Assembly: GCA_039961735.1 (NCBI GenBank)
Contig: JABRVX010000010.1
Location: forward strand, 1 to 64,000
DNA length: 64,000 nucleotides
Source of the DNA: Fimbriimonadia bacterium
GTDB taxonomy: Bacteria; Armatimonadota; Fimbriimonadia; Fimbriimonadales; JABRVX01
Reading direction: 5' to 3'
The notes beneath the pieces are model-generated. The model was given only the letters and a program-made list of their open reading frames with translations, was not told the DNA's origin and did no database searches. The first letter of the stretch is position 1. Each line of letters begins with the position of its first letter. Made by a program: the position numbers and the translations under genes. Shown here piece by piece: positions 9,818 through 18,854 of this stretch.

Positions 9818-12800
9818 CTACCTGGACAGCCGGAAGTAGCCATACTCGCAGCTTCCGAACATCTCGAACGCGTAACCCGGATCGGCGTCTCGCTCCGTGG
9901 CCGGTAGGCTTGCACGCACCCACAGCCGAATACCCATCTCCTTACCGGGCTTCGGCGTCAGCCCAACTGCGTCACACCGTGGGATCGCAATCTCCATGCA
10001 GTACCACCCTTCGGCATCGCGCCCCCATGCCCATTTGGTGTCACCTGCTTTGTCATAGAGTGCATTCGTCCAATCGGGCACACCCCTCTGCTGAACCGGC
10101 TCCACGTTGTTCCACACCATGATGCCTTCGGCCCGGCGCACTTCGTTGGCAGGTGCAGAGGTTTCGTCTCGCGGTATCTGAACATGCAGGCGCAAGTTGT
10201 CCGCTCCGTGGAAGTATCCATCCGCGTTGCAGTCGAGCTGTGGGGACAACAGGAAGCGGAAAGGCGCACGTGCCGCGATGTATAGGTGCTCATCGTCCCA
10301 GTTGAGATACGTCTGCATCCGGTAATCGGCCCCGGGCGGCGGCGGCATGGCAGTACGATAGATCGACCCCCTAGGAAATGGGGTTACCGCGTTAGGTGTC
10401 GTGGCGAAAACGTCCCACTCTCCCGAATCCAACTTGCCATCGATCTCGGGGGACCTCTTCGGCCGATCGTAGGCATAATCGAACACGGCAAAGGGGTATT
10501 TCAAGTCGAATTGCTTCACCAGCATCGGATGCTCGTGGCCGCGAACCGCTGGGTGCATCGTAGACGCCGTTAGATTCTGCAGGTCGTTCAAACCATTGCG
10601 GTACGAGTTCGGATCGTTCTGGTTCGTACCGGCCCGCTTTTCGTCCCATATCGCTCGCGGCTCGTCGTCCGGCACGCCGTCGGCATCTCTGTCGGCTGTC
10701 ACGACCAACTTCCCGAACGCTAGGTTGAGAAAGCTATCACGCGGCATCACGCGGAGGGTGTATGCCAGGAAGTCGTAGTTCTCGCCAAAGCGGCCGGCCA
10801 AGCCCCACGGCATGTCAGCACTCTGGTAGCCTCGCGTGCCGGAAGCACCCATCCATCCCTCGGTCAAGTGGTGAAACTCGTGGGTGCTCAGCCACATGTC
10901 ACCGCCACCGGCAAAGCAACATCCCGTGGTATGAGTGAGCTTGCCTCCCCACCACGGAGTAGGCCACGGATACGCATAGCAGCAGTTCCCGCCGATTACT
11001 ATCACGGCCCCGAAGTCCGTAGGCTGCAAACCCTCCCGTGTTGCCAGCGTAAGAACGTCGCGGAACACCTCTTCGCTGCTGGAGCCGAGGTGGGTGAAGT
11101 CCACCGGACGCTCCACCTTCAAGTACATGCACTTGGGGTCCAGGCGGAACATCGAGTTGGTCCAGTAGAACATGCGCATACCCTCGTGGGTCCGGACCAC
11201 CTGATCGAACCAGGCGTCGTCACGTACGGTGGGCGGCGGGACCGTGCCAGAGGGATCACGCTGACTCTCGAAGGTGACGTTAGCATACGCGATCACCGCG
11301 ACCGGGACCTCGGAGTATGCCATCATCCCCTTGGGTGGCAACGTAGTGAATCGGTAGTTAGTGGAGAGACCCTCGGCAGGGATGGCACGCACCGGGGAAG
11401 ACACGGCATAGGTGTATCGAGTGGCCGGGCTCAGCCCCTTGATCTCTACCTTGTGGTCTGTTCGTGACTTGCCGTCACCGAAAACCTTTGCGTATGAGTA
11501 GTCCGCAGAGGGAGGTAGCGTTGCACCCACATGGATGTCCAAGAGGTGCAGCTTCGTGGGAGTGGGCAGGTCGGTACGCCAGCTAACGGTTGCAGAGTCA
11601 GTTCCTATTCTGCTTACCACCGGCTTCGTCTCCGTGAGCTTGGGCGATAGGATTACGATTCGCTTTTGCCACCCATCGGCCACGACGAACTGCCCGGAAG
11701 AGTCAATGGCAATCTGCTCGGCGAAGACACCTCCTGCCATCGAGCCCTCGTAACTCGCGATTCGCTTCCCGTCGGTACCAAACGTCTCGACCCGCTCACC
11801 CGTCGAGACGACGAGATTGCCTCTTCGATCAGCGGTGACTGCCCGGACGGGCACTTTCAGATCGATGGCATCCGCCATGCCACTTGCCAGGTCGACGATG
11901 TGACACCGAGAGCCGTCTGCAACGTACAACTTGGAGCCGACGATGCTCAAGTGCCTAGGGTAGCCGAGCCCGACTTCCTCTCCCTTTCTGGACGCCACCA
12001 CCCCTGAGCTAGTTAGGCGATAGAGAGCGCGACCAGGCGGATCGGAGAGCCAAATATCGCCGTTGGGGGTAACCGCGATGCCATAAAGGGCACTCGACCC
12101 GGGCACATCCCACTCGCCAGAAGAACTACCATCTGCTCGGAACTGCTTGAGCCGGTTGTCGCCGGCATCTACCACGTAGATAGTACCCTGAGCATCACAA
12201 GCCACAGCGACGGGGGAGTGCAGCACTCGGTCGCCCAACTCCTTCACCAACACCCCATCGGGAGTTACCACCTGCACCACTCCAAGTGTGCGCACCGGAT
12301 ACGCGATGTTGCCATCCGGTAACACCGTTACCGACTCCACCCACTCGGGCATCACCTTGCCACGCGGCTTCGCCCGCCAATCCACGCCCTCTGGGACCGA
12401 CACGCGAACGTCATCGAACTGGCTGTGACCCATCGAGGATTGCAGGCCCACATAGCCCGCTCGATGGTACATAGGCGCCGCGTCTACGATCTTTCGCCCG
12501 TCCCAGTACACGTCGAAGGTGCCACGCGAATTCCACACGTCCATGCGCATCTCGTGCCATGTACCGTCAGCATACAAGGACCCGGACGCACCTCCCGATC
12601 CGAGGAAGTAGCGCCCCTTCATCCAACCGTACATGATAGGCACACTGCCATCGAAACGAAGCATGTTACCGTTTTCGCCGGTGCGCTGATCTGCCACGTT
12701 CCAGTAGAGCCCGCTGCCTGCGCCTCCGCCTACCAGACGCACGCGAGCCTCGATACGGTGGTCACAACGCAGGTACATGTCGCGTACCACGGCACCGAGA

Positions 12801-13009
12801 TCGTATCCGCTGTGATCCTGGTTCAATACTCCGTCCTGCACATACCAATGGCCTGCGAAAGCAGACCAGTTCCTAGCGAAAGCCTCGTCACCGGCCGAGA
12901 AGTCGTCCGAGAAAATGGTCGTCCAGCCCGCGTCCTGGGGTGCTGCTGGGGCCGAACTAGCGGCGAGAAACAAAGCATAGCTAACGAATGCCGCAAAGAT
13001 ATGCATCAT
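9818..13009 (-). CDS. Secreted multidomain protein: LamG, NHL propeller, FN3, HExxH, CBM9-like
   Basis: A 1063-residue secreted protein. In order: signal peptide; LamG/concanavalin-like domain (about 35-205); NHL-type beta-propeller (about 215-455, repeated VAVACDAQGTIYVVD-like strands); fibronectin type III (about 460-560); a domain with a zinc-peptidase HExxH motif, His710-Glu711-Phe-His-His714, in STHEFHHLTEGW (about 560-850); and a CBM9/DOMON-like carbohydrate-binding end (PEIDGKLDSGEW to about 1060). The peptidase function is inferred from the motif alone; no third zinc ligand was assigned. The start overlaps the GH89 stop (ATGA) and has GGGAGG upstream. The neighbours suggest it works on glycoproteins or proteoglycans. 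Confidence 0.65.
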   Translation of the reverse strand: MMHIFAAFVSYALFLAASSAPAAPQDAGWTTIFSDDFSAGDEAFARNWSAFAGHWYVQDGVLNQDHSGYDLGAVVRDMYLRCDHRIEARVRLVGGGAGSGLYWNVADQRTGENGNMLRFDGSVPIMYGWMKGRYFLGSGGASGSLYADGTWHEMRMDVWNSRGTFDVYWDGRKIVDAAPMYHRAGYVGLQSSMGHSQFDDVRVSVPEGVDWRAKPRGKVMPEWVESVTVLPDGNIAYPVRTLGVVQVVTPDGVLVKELGDRVLHSPVAVACDAQGTIYVVDAGDNRLKQFRADGSSSGEWDVPGSSALYGIAVTPNGDIWLSDPPGRALYRLTSSGVVASRKGEEVGLGYPRHLSIVGSKLYVADGSRCHIVDLASGMADAIDLKVPVRAVTADRRGNLVVSTGERVETFGTDGKRIASYEGSMAGGVFAEQIAIDSSGQFVVADGWQKRIVILSPKLTETKPVVSRIGTDSATVSWRTDLPTPTKLHLLDIHVGATLPPSADYSYAKVFGDGKSRTDHKVEIKGLSPATRYTYAVSSPVRAIPAEGLSTNYRFTTLPPKGMMAYSEVPVAVIAYANVTFESQRDPSGTVPPPTVRDDAWFDQVVRTHEGMRMFYWTNSMFRLDPKCMYLKVERPVDFTHLGSSSEEVFRDVLTLATREGLQPTDFGAVIVIGGNCCYAYPWPTPWWGGKLTHTTGCCFAGGGDMWLSTHEFHHLTEGWMGASGTRGYQSADMPWGLAGRFGENYDFLAYTLRVMPRDSFLNLAFGKLVVTADRDADGVPDDEPRAIWDEKRAGTNQNDPNSYRNGLNDLQNLTASTMHPAVRGHEHPMLVKQFDLKYPFAVFDYAYDRPKRSPEIDGKLDSGEWDVFATTPNAVTPFPRGSIYRTAMPPPPGADYRMQTYLNWDDEHLYIAARAPFRFLLSPQLDCNADGYFHGADNLRLHVQIPRDETSAPANEVRRAEGIMVWNNVEPVQQRGVPDWTNALYDKAGDTKWAWGRDAEGWYCMEIAIPRCDAVGLTPKPGKEMGIRLWVRASLPATERDADPGYAFEMFGSCEYGYFRLSR

Positions 13010-15282
13010 CGCCTCCCAAAGCGCTGGGCTCGTGTTCGTCGAGGGCTCCGTGTATCCTGCTGGAGTAAGGGACTGATTGCCTTGCGAACGGAGGCGACGA
13101 CTTCCGGATAGGAGGTCGTGGGCTCTTCGGGAGACTCCTCGATGAAGCGCCTAGCGATGTCACGGCACGCATCGTGCAGCCACTTTGCCGAAGGTTGCAT
13201 GCCTGCCCTGCGGCACTCTCTCAGGTGCTCGATCAGGATCTGTATTCGTGGCCGATAGTAGTGCTTCACGAGCTCGTACATATCACGCCTGGCGTAGTCT
13301 AGTAGCGTATCGTAGTGCTCGAAGTCTATCAATACCGTATAACGTGTGCGTATCTCGCGCTTCGCCTCGTCGCGCGCTATCTCGAAAGGCGGTGCGACCG
13401 CTCGTTCGATCTCCTCCTGAATCCGATACTCGGGCAGCAGTGCAGCAATCTGCTGAACGGCGTCCAGACCTTGCAAAACCTGCCTTGCTGTCGTCTCGAA
13501 CTCCTCCTCATGCTGCACGGACCATAGCCGAACGATAGTAGCCGTCACGAAATTGCCGGCATACTCCTTTGAAATGTCGACCAAGTCTCGTCGATAGCAG
13601 GCCTCCGACTCTAGTAGGTACGCTGCGGCCAGAGCAGCCTCCGTGGCCTCACGCAAGGCAGGCACGAAGCCGGCTCGCTTACGCCACCAAGGCTTGTCCG
13701 GTTCGACGGGCGTGAACTGATACACAGGTCCATGCCAATCGTTCGTGTCGTACCAGGAGTAGACGGTCTCGATAAGTCGCTCGAGAGCGAGAAGCATCGC
13801 ATCCGCTCCCTCCTCGCCATATCGTCGAACGGTATAGTCCCTCAGGAAATCCGCCAACGAAACACCCTCGGGGTTCCAGGCCAACTGACATGCGAGATCG
13901 TAGTAGAGCGCATTGTGACGTATCGCCTCGGGCGCATGATACGACCACTTTGCGGATGGGTACCCGGTGGCTTCCCGCGCGCCTTCTATCAGGCCCCGCA
14001 CGTCGCCGTGCAAGTGCGTGTTCCCACCGAAGCAGTGAAAGACCGTCCAACCCCAAGTCTTGCCGAAAAACCCATCGGTCTCGCGATATAGCTTCGTGAG
14101 CCCGTCGCTGGTAGTGTAGTTAGCAGTGAGGTCGTTCAGCACCAGCATATCGTCCGGAAACGGTTCCAGCACAGCCTCGATGTGCTCCAGCGGCCAGTAC
14201 TTGCGCTCCACGAACCCCCACCCGCTCACGATCCACTTCGCATCGGGGTTGTGCCCCCGCAGGGCGGAGACTGCGGCCCGCGAGAATGCCCTCTTGGCCT
14301 CTTCGCGCTCCTTCGGCGTGCCGGGCGGCTCCATCTCCGCATATACGTCCAACGAGTACAGGTCGGATGGGCCGTATAACTGATCCGCAAGACTCAGCCT
14401 CGTGGATAGTAGTTGCTCGAATAGGGGATCGGATGGATGCAAGAAGAGCTGCGGCGCATAGTCGAACCACTGCATCTCGAAGTAGGTCGCCTGTGGGTGA
14501 ACTTTTCGAAACGCCGGTGGTACGAGTCCGGTCGTACCCGCTGGTGTCACGACCCGGAGTCCTAGGTCGCGTGCATACTGCGCACACTGCCAGCCCAAAT
14601 CCGCATGCACACGCTCCATTCGATTGGGTGAATCCGCCGGAACACTCATCGCTCGGAGAGCCTCATGGTCGAGAACCTTGGCTCCAAGCGATATATGCAG
14701 AACATTGAAACCTCGCTTGACGCTCCACTCGATCTCACGTCGCCAATCGGCCCAGCCCCAGAAGCATGAGGTATAGAATGCCGAACAACCCTGCAAGTTC
14801 TGACGACCATCGAACCGAGGTAGCCTAACTTGGTCGATCTGGGGCAGCGTGAGAGTGTTTCGAACTGGCACCCGTTCGTGATCCCCGAAGAAGCCGACAT
14901 GGCAGTATTGGGCTAGCAGATGATAGACCGCGTACAGACATGCAGGCTCCCGTCCGCACGCCAGTAACAGGCATGGCGCACCCCGATGTCGTGTGCTGAC
15001 CAGTGTAAAGCCGTCTGTCCTGTCGAGCCCATCGGGCAAAGTAATCGATCCGGCGCCATGCAGCTCGGCGATGATCGGATGAGTGTATGGCATTCCTAAC
15101 AGGATGTTCGTTATATCCTGGTCGAACCGGTCGCAAATCGGCAGGCAATGGCCGGTGATAGCATGAACGTACTCGCTTAGCTCCTCGGCTGCGCGTCGCT
15201 CCAGGCGCGAGGCGTTGGCAGAAAGTACGATGCCGGCAACCGGCCCGTCGTCTGTCACGATAGGTAAAGTGCTGGGCGTCAT
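13006..15282 (-). CDS. GH89-type alpha-N-acetylglucosaminidase
   Basis: The 758-residue protein follows the layout of NAGLU-like GH89 enzymes: a small N-terminal alpha/beta domain (about 1-140), a TIM barrel (about 155-470) and an all-alpha C-terminus. The barrel motifs align with known members: FWGWADWRREIEW, SLDVYAEMEPP with the first catalytic Glu316, KWIVSGWGF, FHCFGGNTHLHGD, and YHAPEAIRHNALYYDL with the second Glu452. GH89 enzymes release terminal alpha-linked GlcNAc from heparan sulfate or mucin-type glycans. No signal peptide is seen from ATG 15282, which has GGAG seven bases upstream; a longer frame to 15441 would not add one. It leads the four-gene run. Confidence 0.8.
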   Translation of the reverse strand: MTPSTLPIVTDDGPVAGIVLSANASRLERRAAEELSEYVHAITGHCLPICDRFDQDITNILLGMPYTHPIIAELHGAGSITLPDGLDRTDGFTLVSTRHRGAPCLLLACGREPACLYAVYHLLAQYCHVGFFGDHERVPVRNTLTLPQIDQVRLPRFDGRQNLQGCSAFYTSCFWGWADWRREIEWSVKRGFNVLHISLGAKVLDHEALRAMSVPADSPNRMERVHADLGWQCAQYARDLGLRVVTPAGTTGLVPPAFRKVHPQATYFEMQWFDYAPQLFLHPSDPLFEQLLSTRLSLADQLYGPSDLYSLDVYAEMEPPGTPKEREEAKRAFSRAAVSALRGHNPDAKWIVSGWGFVERKYWPLEHIEAVLEPFPDDMLVLNDLTANYTTSDGLTKLYRETDGFFGKTWGWTVFHCFGGNTHLHGDVRGLIEGAREATGYPSAKWSYHAPEAIRHNALYYDLACQLAWNPEGVSLADFLRDYTVRRYGEEGADAMLLALERLIETVYSWYDTNDWHGPVYQFTPVEPDKPWWRKRAGFVPALREATEAALAAAYLLESEACYRRDLVDISKEYAGNFVTATIVRLWSVQHEEEFETTARQVLQGLDAVQQIAALLPEYRIQEEIERAVAPPFEIARDEAKREIRTRYTVLIDFEHYDTLLDYARRDMYELVKHYYRPRIQILIEHLRECRRAGMQPSAKWLHDACRDIARRFIEESPEEPTTSYPEVVASVRKAISPLLQQDTRSPRRTRAQRFGRR

Positions 15283-15447
15283 GGGGTTCTCCGAAACCCG
15301 ACTCGGTGTCCCCTCTCGATTCGACACGGTGCCGAGGCCTCCCTCGGGCTGCGAAGCGAGGGGGTCGGCCGGAGTTGCGCTTGCTCCTGGAACTTCCGCA
15401 GCGATGCAACTACGCTGGCTCGACGTGAACCCGGTTCGCATTTATTG

Positions 15448-15581
15448 GTCGCAGCAACCGCCCCGCTAACAAGGGGACTGAAACATAGATTGGGGAAAAG
15501 CGAAATGGTGATGAGGTCCTCTGGAGTGGGCCCGGAGGGCTGCAGTCGCAGCAACCGCCCCGCTAACAAGGGGACTCAAAC
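15448..15581 (+). CRISPR. Two-repeat CRISPR remnant
   Basis: Two 37-base copies, 15448-15484 and 15545-15581, begin GTCGCAGCAACCG, contain the hairpin CCCCGCTAACAAGGGG, and end GACTGAAAC or GACTCAAAC. Only that one base differs. The GAAAC end and internal palindrome are usual for CRISPR repeats, and the changed end of the second copy fits a terminal repeat. The interval between them is 60 bases, longer than common spacers. No further copies occur nearby. Two CARF genes start 80 bases downstream. Confidence 0.7.
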
Positions 15582-15660
15582 CGTCATCTCGCTCTGGGGC
15601 AGTGCTCCTACTGTACGTAGCACCTACTCGGCATTCAAGGTTCGGAGATAGGAGGTACCC

Positions 15661-16971
15661 ATGTCAAAAACTCTCATCGTCACAGTCGGTGGATCGTTCC
15701 AGCCCGTCGTAACGGCCATTAAGAAACTTCGGCCTACGCGAGTTCTCTTCGTCTGTTCACAGAAGAGCCGGAACCAGGTGGTTGGCGAAGGCACTCCTTG
15801 CGAGGTTCGTGAGGGCTGCGAGGTCCGTCGGTTACCCAATATCGTCAAGCAGGCAGGCATCGAGGAGCGCTTTGACGCAGAGAAGGATGTACTGGTCCTG
15901 GAGCACGAGGATGCGCTAGAGGACAGTTACGATGCTATCGCTGACGCGATCCGAGCGGTACAGTCGCAGGACCCCGGGGGCGAAGTGCTTGCGGACTATA
16001 CCGGGGGTACGAAGACCATGTCCGTTGCGCTGGCGATGGCCGCGTTTGACCTCGGTGTCATGCTGTACATCGAAGCTGGCCCGCGCAGGGATATCGAGCG
16101 CGTGCACGGCGGCGAGGCGCCGATTTTGGTCGGAACGTCTAGCCTTCGTGTGGCGCGGGTCGTGAACCAGTGGGTTCCTAGCCAGCTGGAGAAGTACGAC
16201 TACACTGGGGCAGTTACACAGCTCGACGGATTGCTACGTTCGACGCAACTCTCGCCGGGATTGCAGTCCCGGATCCGCGACCTCGCATCGCTCTGTCGGG
16301 CCTTCGAGGCGTGGGACCGATTGGACTACGAGGGCGCGATGTACCTGTTGGAGCCGCACATGGAGAGCGATCAGATCCGCCCTCTGGGGGTCTTCTTGCA
16401 GAAGCTTATCTCCGCGCGCCGTGGTATGGATGCTGCTGCCGACGATGCGAGCTTCGGGAAGAGCACCGGATATGAGCTTGCCGAGGACCTAGTACGCAAT
16501 GCGGAGCGCCGTGCGGCTACAGAGCGATATGACGACGCGGTGGCCCGGCTCTACCGAGCGGTCGAGCTAACAGCGCAGGTACGCTTGCGCACGGCGTTTG
16601 GCATTGACAGCGCCGACGTCCCAATAGAGCGCTTGCCGGCCGAGCTTCAGCCGAAGTATGAAGGTAGGCGCTCTGCGAATGGGAAGATCCAGGTGAGCCT
16701 CGTGCAGGCGTATGAGCTGCTTACCGACCTTGGAGACGAAGTCGTTGCCGATGTCTGGCGTGAGAAAAAGGAACGGATTCTGGACGCACTGGATGTGCGT
16801 AACAACAGCTCGATGGCCCATGGCTTACGACCCATAGCCGAGGAGCAGTATCAACATGTCTATGCGGATCTCGTATCGCTGATGGAGCGCGTGATAGCGG
16901 GCGCGACGAAGCAAGACCCGCCGATCGGCGCTCCCCAGATCCCGACTCGTCTATCGCTATCCAAGAGTTAA
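15661..16971 (+). CDS. CARF-HEPN protein, Csm6/Csx1-like (Cas02710 family)
   Basis: The 436-residue protein opens with a CARF Rossmann-like domain (about 1-160): TLIVTVGGSFQPV is the first strand-loop, and DYTGGTKTM near residue 118 is the ligand-loop signature. The C-terminal part carries a HEPN ribonuclease motif, Arg380-N-N-S-S-M-A-His387 (R-x6-H). Proteins of this type are type III CRISPR ancillary RNases switched on by cyclic oligoadenylate. AGGAGGT precedes the ATG. It lies between the CRISPR remnant and a second CARF gene 15 bases downstream. No Cas10 or other cas gene is in the window, so its activator would have to come from elsewhere. Confidence 0.8.
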   Translation: MSKTLIVTVGGSFQPVVTAIKKLRPTRVLFVCSQKSRNQVVGEGTPCEVREGCEVRRLPNIVKQAGIEERFDAEKDVLVLEHEDALEDSYDAIADAIRAVQSQDPGGEVLADYTGGTKTMSVALAMAAFDLGVMLYIEAGPRRDIERVHGGEAPILVGTSSLRVARVVNQWVPSQLEKYDYTGAVTQLDGLLRSTQLSPGLQSRIRDLASLCRAFEAWDRLDYEGAMYLLEPHMESDQIRPLGVFLQKLISARRGMDAAADDASFGKSTGYELAEDLVRNAERRAATERYDDAVARLYRAVELTAQVRLRTAFGIDSADVPIERLPAELQPKYEGRRSANGKIQVSLVQAYELLTDLGDEVVADVWREKKERILDALDVRNNSSMAHGLRPIAEEQYQHVYADLVSLMERVIAGATKQDPPIGAPQIPTRLSLSKS

Positions 16972-16986
16972 TGTGAGGATTCGAGA

Positions 16987-18039
16987 ATGAAGACCTTTAT
17001 CGTCACTGTGGGCACATCGCTGCTCACCAACAAAGGCCGACCGTGGGAGGGTCGCGACAGAGATAATTCGCTCCCAAACTCGGCCGAAGCCACTCATTGG
17101 CTCCGAGGTGCCGATCCTGTCACCGCTTCTGCCGAGACCAACACCCTAAACAAGGTAGGACTCGAGACAGGTGACGCGATCGCATTTCTGCACACGGCCA
17201 CTGACGAGGGGCGCTGGTGCGCCGAGGTGCTAACCAAGTATTACGAAGGACGGGGTTTCCGCACGCAAGCTCACGAGATCAGCGGCCTTAACTACAAGAC
17301 TGGTGACGTAACGGATCGAGGACTGCGCGCTCTGGTGCATCTCATGTTCGACCTACATCGCAAAGCACAGAAGGTCGGCTCAGGAACCATCTTCTGCGCG
17401 ACAGGTGGGTTCAAGGCGGAGACAGCATACATGTATCTTGCTGCTACGCTCCTTGGCTGCCGCGTGTGCTACGTACACGAGTTGTATAAGGAGTTGGTGT
17501 GGCTTCCGGCGCTACCGGTGAAGCTGGACATGTCTCTGGTACGTGACAACGAGGACTTCTTTGCCAAGTTACAGGATGATGTAACCAGAGCCGACGAAAT
17601 CAATCACGGAGGCTGGCTGCAGGGTACTCCGCAACTCCGCTTTTTGGTTGACGAGGCCGATGGTCTCATGCAACTCAACGCTGCCGGCATGCTCCTCTGG
17701 GAACTCTATCGCGGCGCAGCGGGTGAGGTCTCGGGTCAGGCTGGGTCCAGCAACAAGAATCGACTTTCCAAGAGTGAGATGCACCACTGGCAACCTCATA
17801 GCACCAAGTTGCTAAGTCTAGACGATTGCGACTTCGTGGAACGATACGAGTATCCGCACGAGAACGTGCCAACGTCACCAAAGAAGGGTTTGGTGAGGTC
17901 CGACTATGAGAAGAAGGCAGTCTTCGTTCGAGCGATGCATGGTGACAACAGCGTCCCCCTGAAGGTCATAACGATCGAGATGCCCGCTGACCTTTTCAAA
18001 CTTGCTGCACGTCACATCGGGGAAATCTTCGAGAGTTAG
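16987..18039 (+). CDS. CARF-domain protein, APE2256/TIGR02619-like
   Basis: A 350-residue protein whose first 190 residues form a CARF domain: FIVTVGTSLLTN at the start and FCATGGFKAETAYMYLA near residue 135 match the Cas_APE2256 group, which includes Sulfolobus ring nucleases that cleave cyclic tetra-adenylate. The remaining 160 residues contain a helix-rich piece (LQLNAAGMLLWELYRG) and a beta-rich end. That end could be a winged helix plus a second domain; a RelE-like toxin fold is possible but only a guess. It is cotranscribed with the CARF-HEPN gene. It may turn the signal off (ring nuclease) or be a second effector. Confidence 0.72.
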   Translation: MKTFIVTVGTSLLTNKGRPWEGRDRDNSLPNSAEATHWLRGADPVTASAETNTLNKVGLETGDAIAFLHTATDEGRWCAEVLTKYYEGRGFRTQAHEISGLNYKTGDVTDRGLRALVHLMFDLHRKAQKVGSGTIFCATGGFKAETAYMYLAATLLGCRVCYVHELYKELVWLPALPVKLDMSLVRDNEDFFAKLQDDVTRADEINHGGWLQGTPQLRFLVDEADGLMQLNAAGMLLWELYRGAAGEVSGQAGSSNKNRLSKSEMHHWQPHSTKLLSLDDCDFVERYEYPHENVPTSPKKGLVRSDYEKKAVFVRAMHGDNSVPLKVITIEMPADLFKLAARHIGEIFES

Positions 18040-18261
18040 TCTGGTAAACGAACCTCGCTAGCAGTCAACGGTGGAGTGGGTGTCACAAGCCGTAAGACCC
18101 AGGTTGCGGCTGCCGAGCCCCGGCGAGTCGCGCCAGGGTAAGATGATGGGCACCACGCACGATGGCGCGAGGAGGTTCTCTACGCCACGTTCCGATCGAC
18201 TTCAGCACTTCGATTTTGCAGCACACGAGGCGGAGTCTGCGGACCGGACATGATCCGCGAT

Positions 18262-18493
18262 CTAGATGCTCAGCGATAACAGGTTATCCTCGAGCAGATC
18301 CATCGTCCGCGGCCCGATGATAGGCGAAGTGATGCTAGGCTGCGACGCGCACCATGCCAGTGCCAGTTGACCGGGTGGCACTCCGCGCTCACGAGCATAG
18401 TTGCCCAAGTTCTCGGTGCCCATCCGAAGTTCGTGCACCCCAGGCCAGCTTGCTCACCAGTACATCGGTTCTGCCCCATGCGATGTATTCCAC
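18262..18493 (-). pseudogene. Aldo/keto reductase remnant with the middle deleted
   Basis: From a GTG at 18493, preceded by AGAGGA, the sequence reads VEYIAWGRTDVLVSKLAWG, a good aldo/keto reductase N-terminus. A shift of frame then gives TNFGW, the next conserved piece. Immediately after comes the C-terminal end in another frame: YARERGVPPGQLALAW, then TSPIIGPRT, then LEDNLLSLSI and a stop at 18262. About 230 bases remain of a gene that is normally near 950, and the catalytic Asp-Tyr-Lys-His region is missing. Both ends are still recognisable, so the loss looks fairly recent. Confidence 0.72.
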
Positions 18494-18854
18494 CTGATTT
18501 CCTCTTTTGTGCATGCTGCTGTATGGACCAGAGCTCGCAGGGTCACACCTATGAGGGGTCGGCATGATCGGCGGACTACCGCGCGCAGGCGCATCTCGTG
18601 GCTTCTATGTGATAGGGTATGGGTAGCGGGGTTAGTTACCGAATCCATGCCCCAGTGAGTGCTCGTAGGGGCCTCTTGTGTCGCGGAACTCGCTCAGAGG
18701 CTCCTATCTTGACTTCTCGGGTGGCTCGGAGAGATGGAAAAACGGCTATAGATAGAGTCGCAGTCCCTTTCATCTGAGCTTCCACCTGCCCGCTCGGCTG
18801 CCACGCCCACGACCATCCCCTTCAACCCCGAAACACCCCTTTTGCAACGGGCAT

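Noticed and set aside
15283-15441. Earlier start for the GH89 gene
   Set aside because: The extra 53 residues show no homology or signal peptide, and a GGAG site favours 15282.
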